Part shown: one piece after another, positions 13,651 through 26,023 of the stretch
Layout: the number at the start of each line of letters is the position of its first letter
How positions within the stretch are numbered: position 1 is the stretch's first letter
Assembly (NCBI GenBank): GCA_037576195.1
Contig: CM075102.1
Span: 16,426,745 to 16,490,744, forward strand
Length of the DNA: 64,000 nt
Direction of reading: 5' to 3'
Source of the DNA: Phytoseiulus persimilis
Taxonomy: Eukaryota > Arthropoda > Arachnida > Mesostigmata > Phytoseiidae
Made by a program: the position numbers and the translations under genes
The notes under the pieces: generated by a model
The model's database searches: none
What the model was told of the DNA's origin: nothing
What the model saw: the letters and a program-made list of their open reading frames with translations, nothing else

Positions 13651-16600
13651 ACGGGCCCATCTGGGAATGTCTGCTCAGTTACCTGAGAGCTTTCGACGAA
13701 GATCATTCTGCTCGAAGTACGGCATCCCGAGGCTCAAAGGCGTACCGTCTGGAGCCGATTCCACGCTTATTTGGAGAATAAGTGTCTGCCACGCAGAGTT
13801 CGACAGGGTGCCGAGGTTTGCTCAACTCGCGCCGAAAGCCTCATCGGGCTGCAGTCAGATCCAGGGAGCACTCAAATCGGGTTCCTTGAAAGATTATGGA
13901 AGCGGACATTCTCTCTGAAAGAGGCGGAAACCGGGCGTTTTTCGCAGATAGTAGAGATCCGGGCGAAAGAACCGAACAAGGACTTGTCGGAGCTCTAGTT
14001 ATCAGTTGAATATGCCCGTTCCCAACCTGCTTCCCACGTCGTTCTCAATTCAACAGTGAATGCTGTCCTCGTGAACGGTGCACTTGCGGATACGCTTGAG
14101 GCCGCCGCGACTCAGGAGACAGCAAGTAGCCGCACGCGGAGACGGCTCCCGGAAGGAGCGCGGGAATTTCGAAAATAGGGCTGATACTTCTTGGTTCCTC
14201 TGACAGTTACTGGCACCGGCCCGCTCGGACCCTTCACCTCTTTGCAGAGGAATGTGTCTCAAATGAAATAACGCGGAGTCGCTCGATGGCCTCCGACGAG
14301 AATCCTCTGGAAGTCTACCGGGTCCCCGGACCTTCGTAAAATGGTCATATCTCTCGATGTCTTCTTCGAATTCAACTAAGAACTTGACTCCGAGTTTTGA
14401 GAAACGCCGTCTCCTCGAGCAATAGTGCAATAGATGTCTCAGACTCGAGTCTCCGTCAGTTATTGGACATGAACACTTGTGTGATCGGACGGCGAGGAAG
14501 ACCCTGATTATTGCATCTGGAGCGATCCAAAATCCAGATTGCTCATGCTGAAACGTGCTGCTGAAGCTGAACGTGCCGCTGGCAAGCAGTCATGCTGATC
14601 GCCAGCGATCTCAGGAGCATTCTCGAAAAGACTCCGGAATCCCGCGCAAATATATATGGCGGTGAACTCGTCTGATGTTCAAGGACTCAGCAGTAAACAA
14701 ACTGCCATTCCCACCGTTGGAAGCCCAAAAATACTTTCCCTCGATCCGAGTTCTGCTCAGATATATCGGAACTTGGCGCTTCTGGCCAGATCCCGGGATC
14801 CAAAAAGAGGAAAAGCTTTGGGAAATTCAGGGATTCGGCTCGCGCTCGCAGATCTTCGAGCCTGCGTTCTATTTGGGCTCTCCGAGTTCGGGTCCGAGAC
14901 TCTCGGGGTGACGCGGCAAAGCTGGATGGGAAATCGAGATTTTCTCATGCTCCAACGAAAGCGATACACGTGAGAGAGCTTCCAAATGTGGACGACTCGA
15001 AGCGGCAACAACCGTCGAAAAAGACATTACGTTGCGTTTTGAGAGCTGAGGTAAGCATCTTCGACTCTGGCTTTGATCGATGTCTCGTCTGCGTTCCGAC
15101 AGTTAATTCCTCTGGGATGGTTTCACAAGCGAGCAAACGAATGATATCGGGGCAAGAAGGAGACGCAAGTGGAGGCACACAAGTTTTTCCTCTGGAGTGC
15201 CAAGGAGAAATGGAGGGGGCTCCCGCGAAACGGGTTGACCCTCGACGCATTCTCTCAAGGCAAATGAAAATGAGTATAGAATGCAGCAGTCGCTCCGTTC
15301 AGATATCTCACGTGCCTTCCCTCTCAAATGTGGAAGAGCTTGGATTCTGATGAAGGAGAAGGCTGCCAACGGGTCCAAGGGAATCGCGGAAACGACAGCT
15401 CTGCGGGGAAAGGACCTAGGAAGCTAGTCCACCTGGGACGCCGCAGATCGACGCAGGCGATCGCGGCTCTTCCTCTTCAATTCGCGGCTCAAGCTCGGGT
15501 ACCGAGAGGTTTCTTCAGGAACTCGGTCGAGAGAATCCGTCCCGATGGCGAGCTCAGAGTCAAGAGATATGTGGACTGCTCTAATTGAGGTTTCTTCCGT
15601 ATTCACTCAATTTTGACCATCTCCGGTATTGTGTCGGCATGGTTGCCCGAATTCGCATGTTCTGTATCTTAATGTCGATGATATTGTGTTCATTATCAAG
15701 AGCTATGACGTCCGAAACCGGGAAGTGTGTTTGTTGTGATACAGTTGAGTCTTTCGTGTTCCCTAGTCTGCGAATGTCTCATGTCCTTAACATATATTTC
15801 CCCGTTCCTCGTTCCTTTAACCCTAGTTTTCGTCTCCACACGTGTGAAGTAGAGTGTCTGGACTCCTGCAGATATGTGTGTGTCCTCGAGAGGGGTCATT
15901 TCAGAGTCATCCATTTTATTGTGACAGTTGTTCGATCGTATGCATTATCGTCTCGATCCTCATCATATACGATTCGAGATCGTGCGATGCTGCTTGCATA
16001 TGCTGATGCGCGTTTTTCGAGTGTGGTCGATTTGAGCAAAATTGAGCTCAACGAATTCATCCGAGCTGCTGTGAGTGTAAAGCAAGAGATAGAGAGATAG
16101 GAAAATCCGTTACCAACCGTACTATATCCGCTTGCCGGGCTGGAATGTGTTCGCCGATTGCAGGCTACTCGACGAACAGAGAAAGTACGCTCGTATTATT
16201 ATGCGCAATCAGTTTCAGATAATCGTTCGACCTGAGGGCTTTCAACTTCGAGCGGTTGCGAATACTTGTCCTCTGGCGTTCGGTTGGTATTTCATGGTCC
16301 AGCGTTTACCATGAGCTTGGAAAATGCGCGCTCGGCTCGATTCCGCTCGAATCGACAACGCTTGAATCAACCGCGCTCAAGTCGACCACGCTCGAGTCAA
16401 ACGTTTTCGAATCGAGTAGGACCGTATCGCTGAGCCAGTTGCTGTTGAGGGAGAGCAGCTCATCAGCTGTCCTCTCGAGGTGAAAGTCGGCGGTATCATC
16501 TGAATGCAGAGAGCTCTCGCATTGTTTGGTTCTCGGGTTCGCACTATGCAAGACCATACTATACGAGTCTCGAGAAAAAGAGGCTTGAAATATCGAGAGA

Positions 16601-17030
16601 GAAAACGTTCGTCGAACATGTTTGGAAGGGCATGGGGGCTTCAGATCTCGATCATGGCCGCTCGATCATACGCTTGTATAGTTCTCGGTGAGGTCGTACA
16701 GCTTCCTTCAGCTTATGGCATGTTTGGGCTCAAAGACCCGATATATAAGGAGGATTCTTCAGACACGTCGCGACTCCGTCACTCGTCTATCATAGTGAGG
16801 AATCTGATGTCTAGGGCCGGCGACTCTATGCACCAACAGATGTGAGCCATTCCCATTACCATACTAGGTCTATCTAGAAATATGTGTGATATGCATGGAA
16901 GAGATATATTTGGTGGAGGAGATATTCATGCGTCCACTCCGTAGTTGTCACACGAAGCTTGCATGTTCATGGAAAACGTTCGAGCCGGTTGGTGCGTAAA
17001 TCTCTGGCCCTGCTGATATCCTATCCGCGG
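13650..17030. other. Intergenic; no gene recognised
   Basis: No domain or splice-consistent gene was found. A 171-codon plus frame at 15,585-16,100 is rich in Cys, Ser and hydrophobic residues and does not start at ATG. The 15-bp minisatellite at 16,337 is listed separately. The rest looks like unique intergenic DNA. Confidence 0.5.
16337..16417 (+). repeat. 15-bp minisatellite, about five units
   Basis: Diverged 15-bp units of the form CTCGAATCGACAACG follow each other, alternating CTCGA/CTTGA starts, and decay at both ends. In one frame this gives a repeated LESTT pentapeptide. No surrounding gene is supported, so it is best read as a short tandem repeat. Confidence 0.75.
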
Positions 17031-18240
17031 GGCTCTGAGTTGATGCACTCTTCGATGCCATTCGAATCTACATCCGTGGCAGCGGGATGAAGCGTTGCAA
17101 TCATAGCTCCCTCGTTCGCTTTGGGAAATTCAGCTCCCAAGTCAACGAAATCGGTCTCAGGATGTCTAACAACATGTTGTCAAGCCGCTCGCATTTCATT
17201 GGCGCTCACTCCACCCAAGGCAAGGCTCATGTCATCAATAACATGATTGAGCTTCGGCCCAACGCAATTCGATCGGGCCCCTGCCCGGAAGTTTTGCACA
17301 TTCCCTGTGAGAAAGTCCGTCGCGGATAATGATCTCTGAAAGTCGAAAATACTTCTTGATCTATCGGTTGGATCAGGGAGTCATTCATGTGGGATATTCC
17401 AGTTGGGTGACTGGTAGCTTCGATGAATAGAAATTTTCTTTCCGAAGTTTTCTGAGACACTCAGGGCTCCGCGAGTGAAGAATGAGCTGAGGGTTGGCTC
17501 AGAAATCCCCGTCCGAATTTTCGTCGAGTGGTAGCGCACAACGATCTTTTGAAATTATCTGACCATTTGCCAAACTTCTATCATCGACGACCAATGTCAG
17601 CGACGGACAATCCTGCCGGAATAGTGCTCGTCGCAACTTCTTCATCGACTATCTCACGCATCTTCCCTGAGAGGATGTGGCAGCAACTTCATCGGAGCGC
17701 GCGGATTCAGCCTGCATACGTCCATCATCGAATCCTCCGCAAACCCTGAACTTTTGGAACCAGCATCCGATAGCACAGAGGTTTCCCCGAGCTTTCCCAG
17801 CTCCACTTTGAATTTGAACGGCGAGATCCTCGCAGAGACTCAATGCCCTGACTTGAATCTCGGCTTCACTCACAGAATTTTGCCCCGATCAAAATCATCG
17901 ATCCAAAGTAGCGGCAACCTTCTAGTTCCGGTAACATGAGGACTTCTGAGTGAAGTGACTCGCATCTCGTAGGCGGTCGAGGATTCGCCGTGAGTGTCAC
18001 GTATTGCCTATTGTTCGCAACGGTCCCCCTAACGGATGAGTCGGGTATTTTCATCACCGATGGTACTTTTGCATGGAAGTCGACTCCTCCGCAACGCTTG
18101 ATCATGTCTGCTTTCTCTGCCAATGTCAGCCAAGTGCGTTCCTGGGTTCCTCGAAGGTTTTTCGTAGGGGACTCGAAGAGCAGACTGCTGCCAAGATGTG
18201 TGATCATCGTGAAAAGTGTTATGAACTGTTGTGTATTCTG
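17030..18240 (-). pseudogene. Decayed Tigger/pogo (Tc1-mariner superfamily) transposase relic
   Basis: Three pieces appear in the right order on the minus strand. First, an N-terminal CENP-B/psq helix-turn-helix (about 18,135-17,990) reads LTLAEKADMIKRC and later VPSVMKIPDSSVRGTVANNR. Second comes a CENPB-type DNA-binding piece (about 17,800-17,650) with the GCWFQKFR core typical of the second HTH. Third, the C-terminal end of the DDE domain (about 17,400-17,200) has SLIQPIDQEVFSTFRDHYPR, matching the LIQP.DQ...F...Y.RRTF signature of Tigger elements. Only about 250 bp separate the second HTH from the LIQP motif, far too little for the DDE catalytic core, so that core is deleted. Frames shift between pieces, so the element is dead. 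Confidence 0.8.
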
Positions 18241-21200
18241 CGGGAAATGAGTGCTTAATGAGATATGATAAACATTCGTTTCTCGATTCATTCAGCAGCG
18301 AGAATGAATTTGAGAAGCGATCTCTCAACTCCAGGCATGGATGCTTGGCCTCCGATATCTATGGCTCCCGATTGTGATCCGGGAATTCATCGTTCGATTG
18401 GAGCTCACGTTAAGTTTGTTGACGGGTGCCAATCGATTGCATTTCCACAAATCTTATGAGTTCATATTGGATATCGCTCCAGAGTGTGTCTAGTGTTTGG
18501 AAAAGTCTTTCGTCGTATGAAATTTCCATTTGTGCTGACTGACCCGCGCGCAGGACCCGCTAGAGTTACATTCGCAACCAGCTGGATGATTGGAGCAGTC
18601 CAAGATCAGAAGAAACTCCGTTTCCGACTGTATCCTAGGATCCATGGTGTTGGTTCGGCCTACGAAATGAATCGGAAAACCTTTCTCAACTCTTACACGC
18701 GGAGTCGCACTCACCTGTACTGCATGGAAGCTCGTGCCGCATCCCCTCTCTCCAACTTGTTCCTATCATTCTTCATTCTGAAACCACTTTCCTGGAGCTG
18801 TCTCACAGATTCGATTCACCTCCGGCAACAGACACCTTAACAGAGGAAAAACTAACGACCACTGTTCAGGTTCCGAGAGGCCACCGAGCCACAGAATATC
18901 TTGATGAACGAACCAGCAAGCGACACCCGTCTCTGTACTGTTCGTGACGGCTGCAGTGATGGTGTCAGTGATCTCGGTGCCAGTAGGGTCTGTTTTATTT
19001 AGGAAGCCACCCCGGGCTATTAACCAGAGGCGGCAGAGCGAAATTTCAACGAAGGGCGATCATTAGAGCTCGATTGGCAGCTCTTCCTCTCTGACGACGA
19101 TTTCATTCAACGCGTGATTAGCTCATCGTGCATGAATGCGCAAATGCATCCTATGAACACATTCCTTCGGATCTCGCGACCGACTATCGGAAATCTCGGC
19201 CAAGTACTGTTCGGTCTGAAGGAATCCCGTAACAGAGAGCAGCTCCGAGCAACCTGTACAAACGGCGGATTGGTCTCGTACCAGGCTTCACAGGAAACCA
19301 TCTGCAGCCTTTTGTAGCCTCCGAGGTTCAATTCTCACCGAGTGCGCGGTTGAAACTCCGCACATGGTGAGGGTCAGGCGTAGACATCATTTTCGGCCCC
19401 CTGACCGGAGGATTATCGCGGTCGCTCGCGTGGTCTTTGACCACGCTTCCTCAACCTTGAAATTGATTTCAGGAGCCTCCAGATCCTGGATATGATCCTC
19501 GGGTCAGGGGCGCGGAAATTGAATTTCCGTATCAGCCTGGTACGGAAATTCTTTTTGAAATTCATAAAAAAAAAACACACACACAATCACACGCGTCACG
19601 CTATCAAGGATAAGGCTCAAGCTGGTTTTGGCGCTCGGTGAAAAGTTCAAGTAAGCACATGAGTATGTCGAAAATATCCCTTTTCCGAAGAACACCTTGC
19701 CTGCCACTTTCGCGATGTCGGAACTCTCGAAGATCTGCTCTGCTCTCAGCGAAGTCTCCGGGAAACCAATGACATATTCCACAACCTCAGGAATGATGCC
19801 AGGGCGAACGAGCTCGACTCGATGAGTTATTATTTTATTTTCTTACGCCATGAGGATTAGTTCGATTGAAGTAGAGCTTCGCATATGAGGTCGAAAAATC
19901 TGGATTTGAGCATTTGGCCCTCTCTTTCGACCACTCCATATAATCCAGTTTCTTCTGTAATTGGATATAAATAAGGTAAAACGATGAGCAGGACCCCATT
20001 TTTGTAGGGAGATTTGGAAAACAGGGTATGGCCAGCCGAGCTTGTCAAGTTGAATCAAGCCTTCCAACATTCCGATGTATAAGCTGAAACAATTTCACTC
20101 ATACTGAACTCCGTTGAACATATTCTCACACGAATACGCTGACAGCGCTTCAACAGAAAAAACGGGAGAACCGCGCCCTTGACGGAGAGCTGGCAGGCCG
20201 TCAGCACTGAGCAGAGACTCTCCGAGGATGCCGGATTGCGGAGTTGTCAGCATCTTCAATGGAGAAGAGTTTCACTCGAGTCTCTCGCCTAAGTTCCCCC
20301 GTAGCGCTACAAGCGTCCCACTCTGGATGTTCAACTTCAGAGAGAACCAGCAGAGATTTCATCAGGAGGCTCAAATAAGAGACATCGGCGCGGGCGTGTG
20401 CCAGGCTGCCGGGCATCGAGGGATTTCAGAGGCGAGAGAAAATCCTCCTCTGTGGGAGGGAGGCATCGGAAGAGGTTTCGAGGCATCAGAAAACTCATGA
20501 TGAGACATCGAAGAAGAACTTCTCCGAAACTCAAAAATATTTTCAAAAAAAAAAAATTTCGTTTCTCCGGAGCATCGTGGGGCTGACTTCCGGAGCGCCC
20601 TTAAGTAGAGCCTCGTCATTCTGATGCCTCGGCCAATCATTGATGAGATCGTTGAGGAAATGGACCGAAAACTCTGTTTAGCGCTCCGCACCGATCCCCC
20701 AAGTTCACCTTGACATGATATCGGGCAGTTCCAGCAGCTCCTCCACCAGTGTCAACCATTCAATGTCGATGTCCATTCGTGATCTCGTTCATGTCAGTAA
20801 TGCAGAGTCTGACCACAACGGCGTCTCCTCACTTGTGCGCCTCATTTCGCTTTCCAGCAGTGAATTCGGGTAAACTGATATGAATAGACTCGGAAGTTCA
20901 GCTCTCTGTCCGTGAGTGGTCGTGGTGTGGAAGCGCGGTGGACTCCCCGTCCGTGATCATAGAATGAGAAGGTTTTTTTCCAGGGTTGGGCAGTTGGCTA
21001 GTTGTCGATTGCTTGCGATTTGCCCGAAAGTGACCCTCTCAAGGGGTTTCCTCTGAACAAAACACTTCCTCGACACGTCATTTTGCTATCAGAAGCTTGG
21101 GATCCGCCGATGTGAGCGGAGTTGAAGGTTTCGTGTCGAATTCGACTTTGGTTGCCGATGATGCATTGAAGAAGATCACATCTTTTGAAGAAGAAAATGC

Positions 21201-21440
21201 GGAGCGCCGAGGCTGCGAGCGGATCAATTTGTCTTAAGTCGAAGAAGCAGGAGAAAAACATGCAATCCGGGGCGGAGAACTACGAGCTCGTAGCGAGCTA
21301 GTGGACTTTATGCAGTGATGGAGTGTTCAGTCAACACATCGGTTGAGCTATCACCGTGGTTTCAAAAACTACTCGAGATTAGAAGTTCAAATTCTGGTTT
21401 CATTTTCGAAGATCAACGGAAGTTCTTATTGGTTACACAA
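18240..21440. other. Intergenic; no gene recognised
   Basis: A minus frame at 19,504-19,782 (92 codons) has protein-like composition but no motif I know and no clear splice partners. A run of nine A at about 19,564 and a longer A run at about 20,546 are present. No RNA gene or complete element was found. Confidence 0.45.
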
Positions 21441-22960
21441 TACGACGATGTACTGCTTCAAGTTCTTAAACTCAAATGCTCTTCGATTGTCTCGCGGGGA
21501 GGATTCGAATCATGATAACGAGCGGTCAACTTCTACGGAAGTGATGGGGGCGTATGTCAGCCTCGAGGTGTCGGCCGCACTGGAAGCTTGAACGGCTTTC
21601 AAGATTTCTTCGCTGGATTCAGCTTTCAGCTACCAGACGTAGTTGCTGATATCTAGAGTTGTTCTTGAAGACTTTCACGGTCTCTTCGCGAACCCTCGAT
21701 AAACGCCGAGCCCTGATGTTGTTCATCGTCGCTCCGAAGTCTTCAATGATTGCCACGGCGTCAAGAAGGGGCATGTCTCGAGTCTCAAGCCTCGTGATAA
21801 GTCCCGGCAAAGCGCCGAAGAAGGTCCGAATGGTCGCAAGTTCGGTTTTCACGGCAGGTATCCTCAGTATCCCCTGAGCCTTCGCGATCGCGGCGTCTTC
21901 GGCTGGACCAAGCTTATCGCAGACGAAGGCGTGGATCCGCTCGAAGTACGTCGAGGCTTCAAGCCATGTGTCCCACCTCGTGGATATCGGAGAGGCGGGG
22001 GAGCGTGATGTTCAGAGCCACTCTGAATGCGACTATTCGGGAGGGGGCCTTCAAAAAGACCTATTTGATGCTTGAAATGAGCAGGTCAACGTTTGAGAAG
22101 GTCAGCCTGAGTTCGTCTGCGATTCTGTGTAACCCGTGTGCTACACGCGTTACATGAATCATATTGGGAAACAGTCCTCGCAACGTACGAGCTGACTTCT
22201 TCATGTAAGCGGCTGCATCAGTTACTATAAGGAGAACACGGTCGTGGTTCGATCGCCATGCCATAAAATTGATAGGCTGCGGCAGAGAAGCTGTGCGATT
22301 GTGGTTGAATTCGTCTTTTCCAATCGTTCGCACGCCAAGAGATAACTTCTACTGGGCTCGTTCGGCATCAATTTCCCTATCAGTACATTGGCTACGTACC
22401 TCCTACATGAGTCGGTGGTCTCCTCGATTGAGATCCGGATCGGCGATTCCCGATAGCAGATCTTATGCTTTCGAGCGTCTTGTCATACAGTGGCAACAAG
22501 TAACGCTCACGAAACGATGTGGGGGTTGGTACATGCTGGCCGGACCAGGCCTCGAGGAAATTCGTCAAAGATTCGTTCTGAAGTTTCTCTAGATGTATGT
22601 CAGCCTTCAAGAAAGCTCCGCATAACTCTCCAGAAAATCGGCTCCCTCGTGATCCACCTCCATTCTTCCGAGAGAAATCTGGTGGAGTCGCAGGGATTTC
22701 TCGTGCTTCTTCGTCGTTAGATGCTGTACGATTCTGAATCTTCGGGGTCTTTCAAAGGTTGTCGAGCAGCGACCGCATTTGATGGAGTTTCCGATGATCG
22801 TGGAGAAGTCCGAGCCGAACTCTTCAACGGGACTTTCCAGAGTGCCTCCTCGTCTTTGCGCAGCCATACCTCGTTCAAAGCACGAGCTCACTGGTCGAGT
22901 TCCTCCACGGATCGGAAGCTATCCTCGAAGTGTCGTTCGCTGAGACAGTGTTGCGAGATC
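21440..22960 (-). pseudogene. Full-length but frame-broken hAT transposase with CGGBP1-like zinc finger
   Basis: Read on the minus strand from 22,960, the order of motifs is that of a hAT transposase. A CxxC...H(5)H finger (CGRCSTTFERPRRFRIVQHL, about 22,780-22,690) resembles the CGGBP1/BED type. Next comes an RNase-H-like start with ADIHLEKLQNESLTNFLE and IWISIEETTDS (about 22,610-22,410). The central VLLIVTDAAAYMKK block is followed by HVTRVAHGLHRIADE (about 22,240-22,100). A TRWDTWLEA motif lies near 21,970, and the C-terminal dimerisation motif TYAPITSVEVDRSLS near 21,540. At least four frameshifts or stops break it, for example a TAG after the LISSIK segment near 22,060. It belongs to the hAT group common in arthropods. 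Terminal inverted repeats were not located. Confidence 0.88.
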
Positions 22961-23304
22961 ACCTGGCGTCGTGTTTCGTAGAGTTGCTATCTCGGAATCA
23001 AAGTCTGTCGAAACTTCGACATTCGATTCCGCGGTGCCAACATGCCATAAATGTGTCGTAATCACGATTGACTATAGTCTGCGAACATCCGTCATGGAAC
23101 AAGGTACCAAATCGGATTTTCGACGCTTTGGAAAGCACAATCTTGAAGATTACCCACGAATGAAACTTGTGATCGTTCAGAATCGAGAGAGATCATCAAA
23201 CGAGATTAGGGTGATCCGATGGGTTGAAAGAAAAGTCTGTGCTCGAAGCTATCCCACAGAGAGCGAATCCTGGACGGTGTAGGATTGCAAACGGTCACTT
23301 GCAT

Positions 23305-23415
23305 CTCGACTATGCAAATCGCATGTTCGGCGTGGAAAATGCATATTTATAATGCGAACTGAACTCCTTCTATGCAAAATGTGCATCTTGCATGCGAAAT
23401 ATGCACTTGCATAGA
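23305..23415. repeat. AT-rich cluster of TGCAT/ATGCAAAT motifs
   Basis: Within about 110 bp there are many TGCA-centred words: TATGCAAAT, AATGCATATTT, TATGCAAAATGTGCAT and TGCATGCGAAATATGCA. Some match the POU-domain octamer ATGCAAAT or half of it. The unit does not repeat at a fixed period. It may be a decayed short tandem repeat or a cluster of binding sites; the sequence alone does not decide. Confidence 0.4.
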
Positions 23416-24530
23416 TTTTCGGGCCCTAGTAATGAGGATTTCCGAAGGTGGCGGTCCAGACTGGTTCGCCGCATCCGGAGATCTTACGTCTGACGACACA
23501 GAACTCTGCTGGACATGTTTCGACGCCGTTCACTATGCGTGATTCAATTCAAGGTGCCTGGCCGGCTCATGAGGCGAGCCCTCACAAATCTTGTCAAACC
23601 TGATACATCGCTTCGGTGTTTCATCACAGACTTCCGAAGTCCCCCGGGAACGCAGCTTGTGCAGTCGTGAGATTCCATGAGTACCGCATGCCCTGTCCAG
23701 TAGTCTAAAGCGGACTCAATTTTGTGTCTCTGCCCACCCCTCTCACTTTGAGTTGGAGGCGTTTCCCCGTCAAAGGGAGCGTCGTGACGCTGCCATATCT
23801 TTGCACGGCCATCCTATCACAGACGAATTCGAATAATTCACCTACCCCAGTGAGGCCATCCCATCCCTCAATCGCTTCTCACCCAAGCCGCTCACAGAGG
23901 CCTTCGTCAGAGAGTTCAAACTTGAAGTCTGTCTCTTTCCTGCTGCTCAGATGATCTGTTCCCACCCATAATCATTCTATCCAGCCACACCGTCGTTGAA
24001 CAGTTATGTACTCAACACAACATTATATGCACGCCTGTACAGTATATTATGGCTTTATTCTTGTCTCGGTTTTATACATCACGGGCTGTTTTCGAAAGTA
24101 AGAGAAGGAAGCTCCAGAAAAATCTCAATCGATATCCTATCCGAATCTTTCAAAGTAATTTGAACGTCGAGATGAGACAAATTCTCGAAATGCAACCCGT
24201 CAAAGAAATCTGCGGCTTCTCGGCCAAGATTCCCACCTCAGTCCATAGTGTACGCAGACCTGAATTACAAATAACTGATATCATTGTTCGTCAGCCTCCT
24301 CTCCATCTGCTCGCGAATATATGTACAGTCAAATCGAAAACGTCGGTTCCGAAAGCTCTTTGAAAATCGCCCCGAGTTCCAATAGTCGTCGGCGATTCAG
24401 GTTGAACGACAAATTAATTCATGAGGTTCTCATGTGTGACACTGCTCGTTGCTCGTCGTCCGTCCGCATAAACTTCGCCACTAAGTCGTTTGACTAAAAT
24501 ATTTTCTTCTAACAAGGAACAACTGGTTGG

Positions 24531-24590
24531 GCTGCCTGCCTTCATCTCTGCTTGCTTGCCTGTCTGCCTGCCTGCCCGTCAAACTACAAG
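24531..24590 (+). repeat. Simple TGCC/TTGC repeat
   Basis: A short interrupted tetranucleotide run of CTGCCTGCC and CTTGCTTGCCTG type. A similar TTGC run occurs near 3,880-3,905. Nothing suggests a function. Confidence 0.6.
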
Positions 24591-26023
24591 GCCTCACTTC
24601 TGCTTGCTCGAGGAAAACTGGCCAACATTGCTCAAAAACAACAGGCCCATCTGCACGGAACTTACCGTCGTGATCATCGTCTCTTTGCATCAACCCTCTA
24701 CGGCGTTCGATATCCGTGAAGATTTCCATCGTTCTCCTTAAGCTAATCGTATTCCTCCTTGTTATCTTCAAGTGGTATGTACAAATGCCGGGACTAACCA
24801 ATAAATAGAGTGGAATAGAAATTTCGATACAGCGCGACCAGACGCGAGCCGCTGCAACATTGTGGTTCATCACATTAGACTTCCCATCGACGGCCATCGA
24901 CAAATCTTCAACAACGTTTCCGAAGGCTACAGCGCAACAACGGTTGCGAAATTCTGCTGCGTCGAGAATTCAGTTTGTGTCACCGTGTTCGTCTCCGAGA
25001 GCGTTCCAGTCTATGGATGGAGTCCGGTCACGGGCGCGACCGAATGAGCTAGGTCCTGTCCAGGCCGAAAGATCAGAACAAGAAGCCGACCACTTCTCTG
25101 GCTCAAGATCCCAGATCAGACCAACGCTCGTGATCCTTGCGACGCGCGCTGTCTCACCAGCCCGGTTGGAAGAGGGGAAACGAGCCTGATTGATAGGATT
25201 GTTGAGAAAATTTGTCACTCAGAACCGCTGAGTGATCTTTAACTAAGACATGCGGATGCTAAGCATCCCGATGCTCCTGTGGGTTTCTTGTTGAGGTACA
25301 TTCTTCCAGCTTTCCACGAGTTTTCTGATGAACATCCCCATGAATAACCAAGTAGGCGATTGTGCTGTAACTGGGTGTAACCAAGCGACATTGTTGCACT
25401 GGAACACGGCTGGTCTCCGATCATCTCCACCTACACAAATAAACAACCACCAGTACACGATCGATTCACGCGAGATCCGATCTGGCTTCTCCGTCCGAAT
25501 CGTTAAGCAACGTCGAAGGAGGAATCTAAAAGCCTCAATTCCAGAGGCGCCCCGCTCCCAGGTTGGGTCGACTGTGTCAGCGGTCCGAACGTGACAAACC
25601 CCGATTAATGAGTTTTTTTCCCGTTCAGATACCAAGACACACCATGCCTGATCAGGCGGGTTTGTGCGGCCTGCACAACGAATAGAGGAACCAGCGAAGA
25701 GAGGTTTCGAACCCCTGCGATCGGACACAAATGGATCTGAACTTAGCTGCTTCACACCGAGAGGGATGTCGAAGCGTTCGGATAATTAATTGAAACGATC
25801 GCGCGAATGAGGAACTAGCCGGAGAAGCCAATCTCTGCGTGTATCGATCCGAGGGTCTGTTGCATTTATATGGACTTGACTTGAACAGTGAGTCTGAGGA
25901 GTAAGAAATGATCAACCTTCCCTTCCATCGCGTCTTCTCCATCCAGCACAATAATACCCTGTCCTTTACATAAATACTGTACAAAACAGATCTTGTCGCG
26001 ACTCCGTTCTGTCGAGCTCAACC

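Larger units (their letters stand above)
22960..26023. other. Intergenic spacer between the hAT relic and Pc-B
   Basis: No gene was recognised. It contains the TGCAT-rich cluster at 23,305-23,415 and a TGCC-type simple repeat at about 24,531-24,590. Its right end is the 3' flank of the minus-strand Polycomb gene. I found no clear minus-strand AATAAA close to the Pc-B stop codon, so the transcript end is not placed. Confidence 0.45.

Noticed and set aside
25690..25720. Possible tRNA T-arm (GGTTTCGAACCCC context)
   Set aside because: No acceptor, D-arm or anticodon arm could be folded around it on either strand.
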